This document shows, piece after piece, positions 61,535 through 64,000 of a DNA stretch of 64,000 nt. Numbering within the stretch: position 1 is the first letter of the stretch; the number at the start of each line of letters is the position of its first letter. This DNA comes from Coffea arabica (lineage: Eukaryota > Streptophyta > Magnoliopsida > Gentianales > Rubiaceae): positions 11,354,501 through 11,418,500 of the forward strand of contig NC_092323.1 in assembly GCF_036785885.1 (NCBI RefSeq). The letters run 5' to 3'. Below the pieces are notes generated by a model. It saw only the letters and a program-made list of their open reading frames with translations, was not told the origin of the DNA and did not search any database. Position numbers and translations under genes: made by a program.

Positions 61535-63994
61535 ATGGGGCTGGGTTTACTCGCCTCCCGGACTCTCCTGCGATCCGGAAAACTCCGGCCAGGAAACTTC
61601 CCTCCTCTTCTCCGCCGCTCCATCGTCTCCACTAGTGAGCTCCAAAATGCCGAAGCAGCCCAAACCCAGCCGGATTCTCCCCCGCCGGATCTTCCCAAGA
61701 GAACTCCCGTCGGCGGGGCCCGAGTCCACTTCCCCAACCCGGAAGACGCTATCGAAGTCTTCGTAGATGGATATACGGTTAAAATCCCTAAGGGTATGAC
61801 AGTCCTTCAGGCCTGCGAGATCGCCGGCGTCGACATTCCTCGTTTTTGCTACCATAGCCGCCTCTCTATTGCCGGAAATTGCCGTATGTGCCTCGTTGAA
61901 GTTGAAAAGTCCCCCAAGCCTGTCGCCTCTTGCGCCATGCCTGCTCTTCCTGGTAAACTAAACTAGTTGATAATTGAACTAATTTTTTGGTGATTTTATT
62001 GCTAAAATGGATTTATTACGAACGAAAAATTTAGGTTTTTCGCTACTTAATATGAGAAAAATGTGGACTTTAAAGTTTAATGTTAATGTGTGAGGATTGA
62101 TGCTTTATAATTTAAGAAAGAAAAAGAAAAAGTTGTTTGCTTTCGTTGAGCTTGAGCTGGATGTTGCATTCTTGAGAAACTAATTGCTTAATTTTGAGCT
62201 ATGGATGATTCTGTTATGGAGAGTTGTACTTTTTAGCTGTGATTAAATTTTCTTCGGTAGTTGCCAGGGACAAAGGAGAGGGAAAAAAAAAATTTTGTTT
62301 GGTTGCTTGTTGGTTGTGTATTGATTTTGATGATGTTTTTGCAGGGATGAAGATTAAGACTGACACACCTCTTGCCAAGAAGGCACGAGAAGGAGTTATG
62401 GAATTTTTGCTGATGAATCATCCGTTGGATTGCCCAATTTGTGATCAAGGTGGGGAATGTGATCTCCAGGATCAGTCTATGGCTTTTGGTTCTGACCGGG
62501 GTCGTTTTACTGAAACAAAGAGGTCTGTGGTTGATAAGAATCTGGGTCCATTGGTCAAGACTGTCATGACTAGGTGCATTCAATGTACAAGGTATGCACA
62601 AGAGACTGTATGTTTGTCCATGGCACATTGAATCTAGATAACTTGTCACACACCTTCAAATCCATGTCAATTGAATTCTAGTGATTCTTGGATTATGACA
62701 AGAGGTCCTAAGACTATGTTCAACTTGACAATGCCATTAGTAGCACTCTGTCTAGTTATGGCAGATCCTATAATATTCTCAGTCAGATGACTTTTTGCGT
62801 AACAAGATAACATAGAACATAATTGCAATTGGACAGACAAAAATTGTGTAAATTAATTACAATGTTGGCGTCACAATAAATAAGTCTGCAGTTACTATTG
62901 AACAATCAACTTGCTGTCATGTGGCTACCAAAATGCATCTCTGTTCTTTTTCAAAAAAAAAAAAAAAGTAACTGATAGATGTGTTCTCATTGATTTGTAT
63001 GTATTGCTTGTTTTGGTCTTAATGCTCATGTGGTAGGATTTAACATCTGTGAGCTGGTGGTGTTGTTTCTTGCTGAGGAATAGCAGTTTGTTCATTCTGC
63101 TCTTCTTTCATTGTCTATTTTAGAATTCAATATATATTCTTTTTGTTATTAACTGGATTCTTAGATAGTCTAAGCTGAGAATGCTTGTGAGCTTGAGGAT
63201 AGATACCAATAGATGGATGAACTTTGGGAAATGGAGGTGTCATCTCTTCTCCCTAGTGCCAAACAAATTCTTAGAAATGACTTTTGAAGTTTAAGATGTA
63301 TTGATTTTTTTTTTTTTGTTGAGACGAATGCTGAATAATTCCATATTGCATTGCACTGTTTTTACCTATTTCGTCATGTGGCTTGAATTGTCCTTTAACA
63401 TGTTCAATGCTCATAAACAGGTGTGTAAGATTTGCGACTGAAATAGCTGGGGTTCAGGATCTTGGCATGTTGGGTCGTGGCAGTGGGGAAGAAATTGGAA
63501 CTTATGTGGAAAGACTCATGACAAGTGAACTTTCAGGAAATGTAATTGACATTTGTCCTGTTGGTGCTCTAACCTCAAAACCTTTTGCCTTTAAAGCTCG
63601 AAATTGGGAATTAAAGGGAACCGAAAGCATTGATGTTACAGATGCTGTTGGTTCAAACATTCGGATTGATAGCAGAGGCCCAGAGGTTATGCGTATTTTG
63701 CCACGATTAAATGAGGTACTTTAAATTAGCCTGTTATGATGCTTTTGGTCATATCTACAACTAGTCATAGGTTTGACTACCCTGTGCTTCATTTTCTCAT
63801 ATAGGATATCAATGAAGAATGGATATCAGACAAAACACGTTTCTTTTATGATGGACTAAAGAGACAGAGGTTAAATGACCCCATGATTCGCGGTCCAGAT
63901 GGACGCTTCAAGGCAGTGAGTTGGCGTGATGCTCTTGCCGTGGTTGCTGAGGTCATCCACCAAGTCAAGCCCAGTGAAATTGTTGGAGTTGCTG
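61535..63994 (+). CDS. NDUFS1: Complex I 75-kDa Fe-S subunit (NDUFS1/NuoG), 3' end outside window
   Basis: Nuclear gene for the largest Fe-S subunit of mitochondrial NADH:ubiquinone oxidoreductase, which carries electrons from FMN towards ubiquinone in the matrix arm. Exons in the window: 61535-61952, 62345-62591, 63421-63715, 63805-63994; the next donor (G|GTAAGC) is at 63995, so the gene continues beyond the window. An Arg/Ser-rich N-terminus of about 60 residues is a mitochondrial presequence. The [2Fe-2S] ligands are C105, C116, C119 and C133. The [4Fe-4S] N5 ligands are H165, C169, C172 and C178. The [4Fe-4S] N4 ligands are C217, C220, C223 and C267. The start of the molybdopterin-oxidoreductase-like domain follows ([18 protein letters not shown], then [12 protein letters not shown]). 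All cluster ligands are intact. The Arabidopsis counterpart is the embryo-essential EMB1467, from memory. Confidence 0.97.
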
Positions 63995-64000
63995 GTAAGC

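Noticed and set aside
1-64000. CRISPR arrays, operons, phage or bacterial defence systems
   Set aside because: The window is plant nuclear DNA with spliced genes; nothing resembling these was seen.

Overview
This is a nuclear plant genome window, almost certainly from a eudicot. The genes are intron-rich with GT-AG splice sites (one GC-AG), several are plant-specific families, and the AT-rich intergenic DNA is full of MITE-type elements, SINE-like sequence and microsatellites. The species cannot be named from the sequence. I rebuilt exon-intron structures by hand from splice signals and protein-family knowledge; in the complete models every junction keeps the reading frame, apart from the two disruptions noted below. 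Layout: (1) positions 1-1316 hold a 5'-truncated intronless U-box/ARM E3 ubiquitin ligase on the + strand. (2) 5693-6895 is an intronless, membrane-anchored SAM-dependent methyltransferase-like protein. (3) 8312-8694 is the 3' half of a PLATZ-type zinc-dependent DNA-binding gene with no recognisable 5' half. (4) 10157-13980 on the - strand is a PHD-finger protein of the MMD1/MS1 male-fertility group, carrying a one-base frameshift. (5) 13981-20355 is intergenic and holds two inverted-repeat elements, one filled with a very AT-rich tandem array. (6) 20356-29373 on the - strand is a complete 13-exon outward-rectifying Shaker K+ channel (SKOR/GORK type, 833 aa). (7) 29374-42485 is a 13-kb gene-poor stretch with at least five inverted-repeat elements, a retroposed fragment and LTR-like sequence. 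(8) 42486-48933 on the + strand is a TcdA-type tRNA threonylcarbamoyladenosine dehydratase with an in-frame TGA in exon 1. (9) 49879-60094 on the + strand is nicastrin, the gamma-secretase subunit. (10) 61535 to the window end on the + strand is the 5' part of the nuclear gene for the 75-kDa Fe-S subunit of mitochondrial complex I. The genes do not form one pathway; this is ordinary plant gene space. From memory of Arabidopsis locus order, PUB21 (At5g37490), GORK (At5g37500), the complex I 75-kDa subunit (At5g37510) and a TcdA-like gene (At5g37530) are close neighbours there, so this window looks like a conserved ancestral block. I found no previously undescribed biological system. The most useful observations are the two single-base disruptions in otherwise intact genes, the truncated PLATZ gene, the conserved block, and several well-bounded transposable elements.
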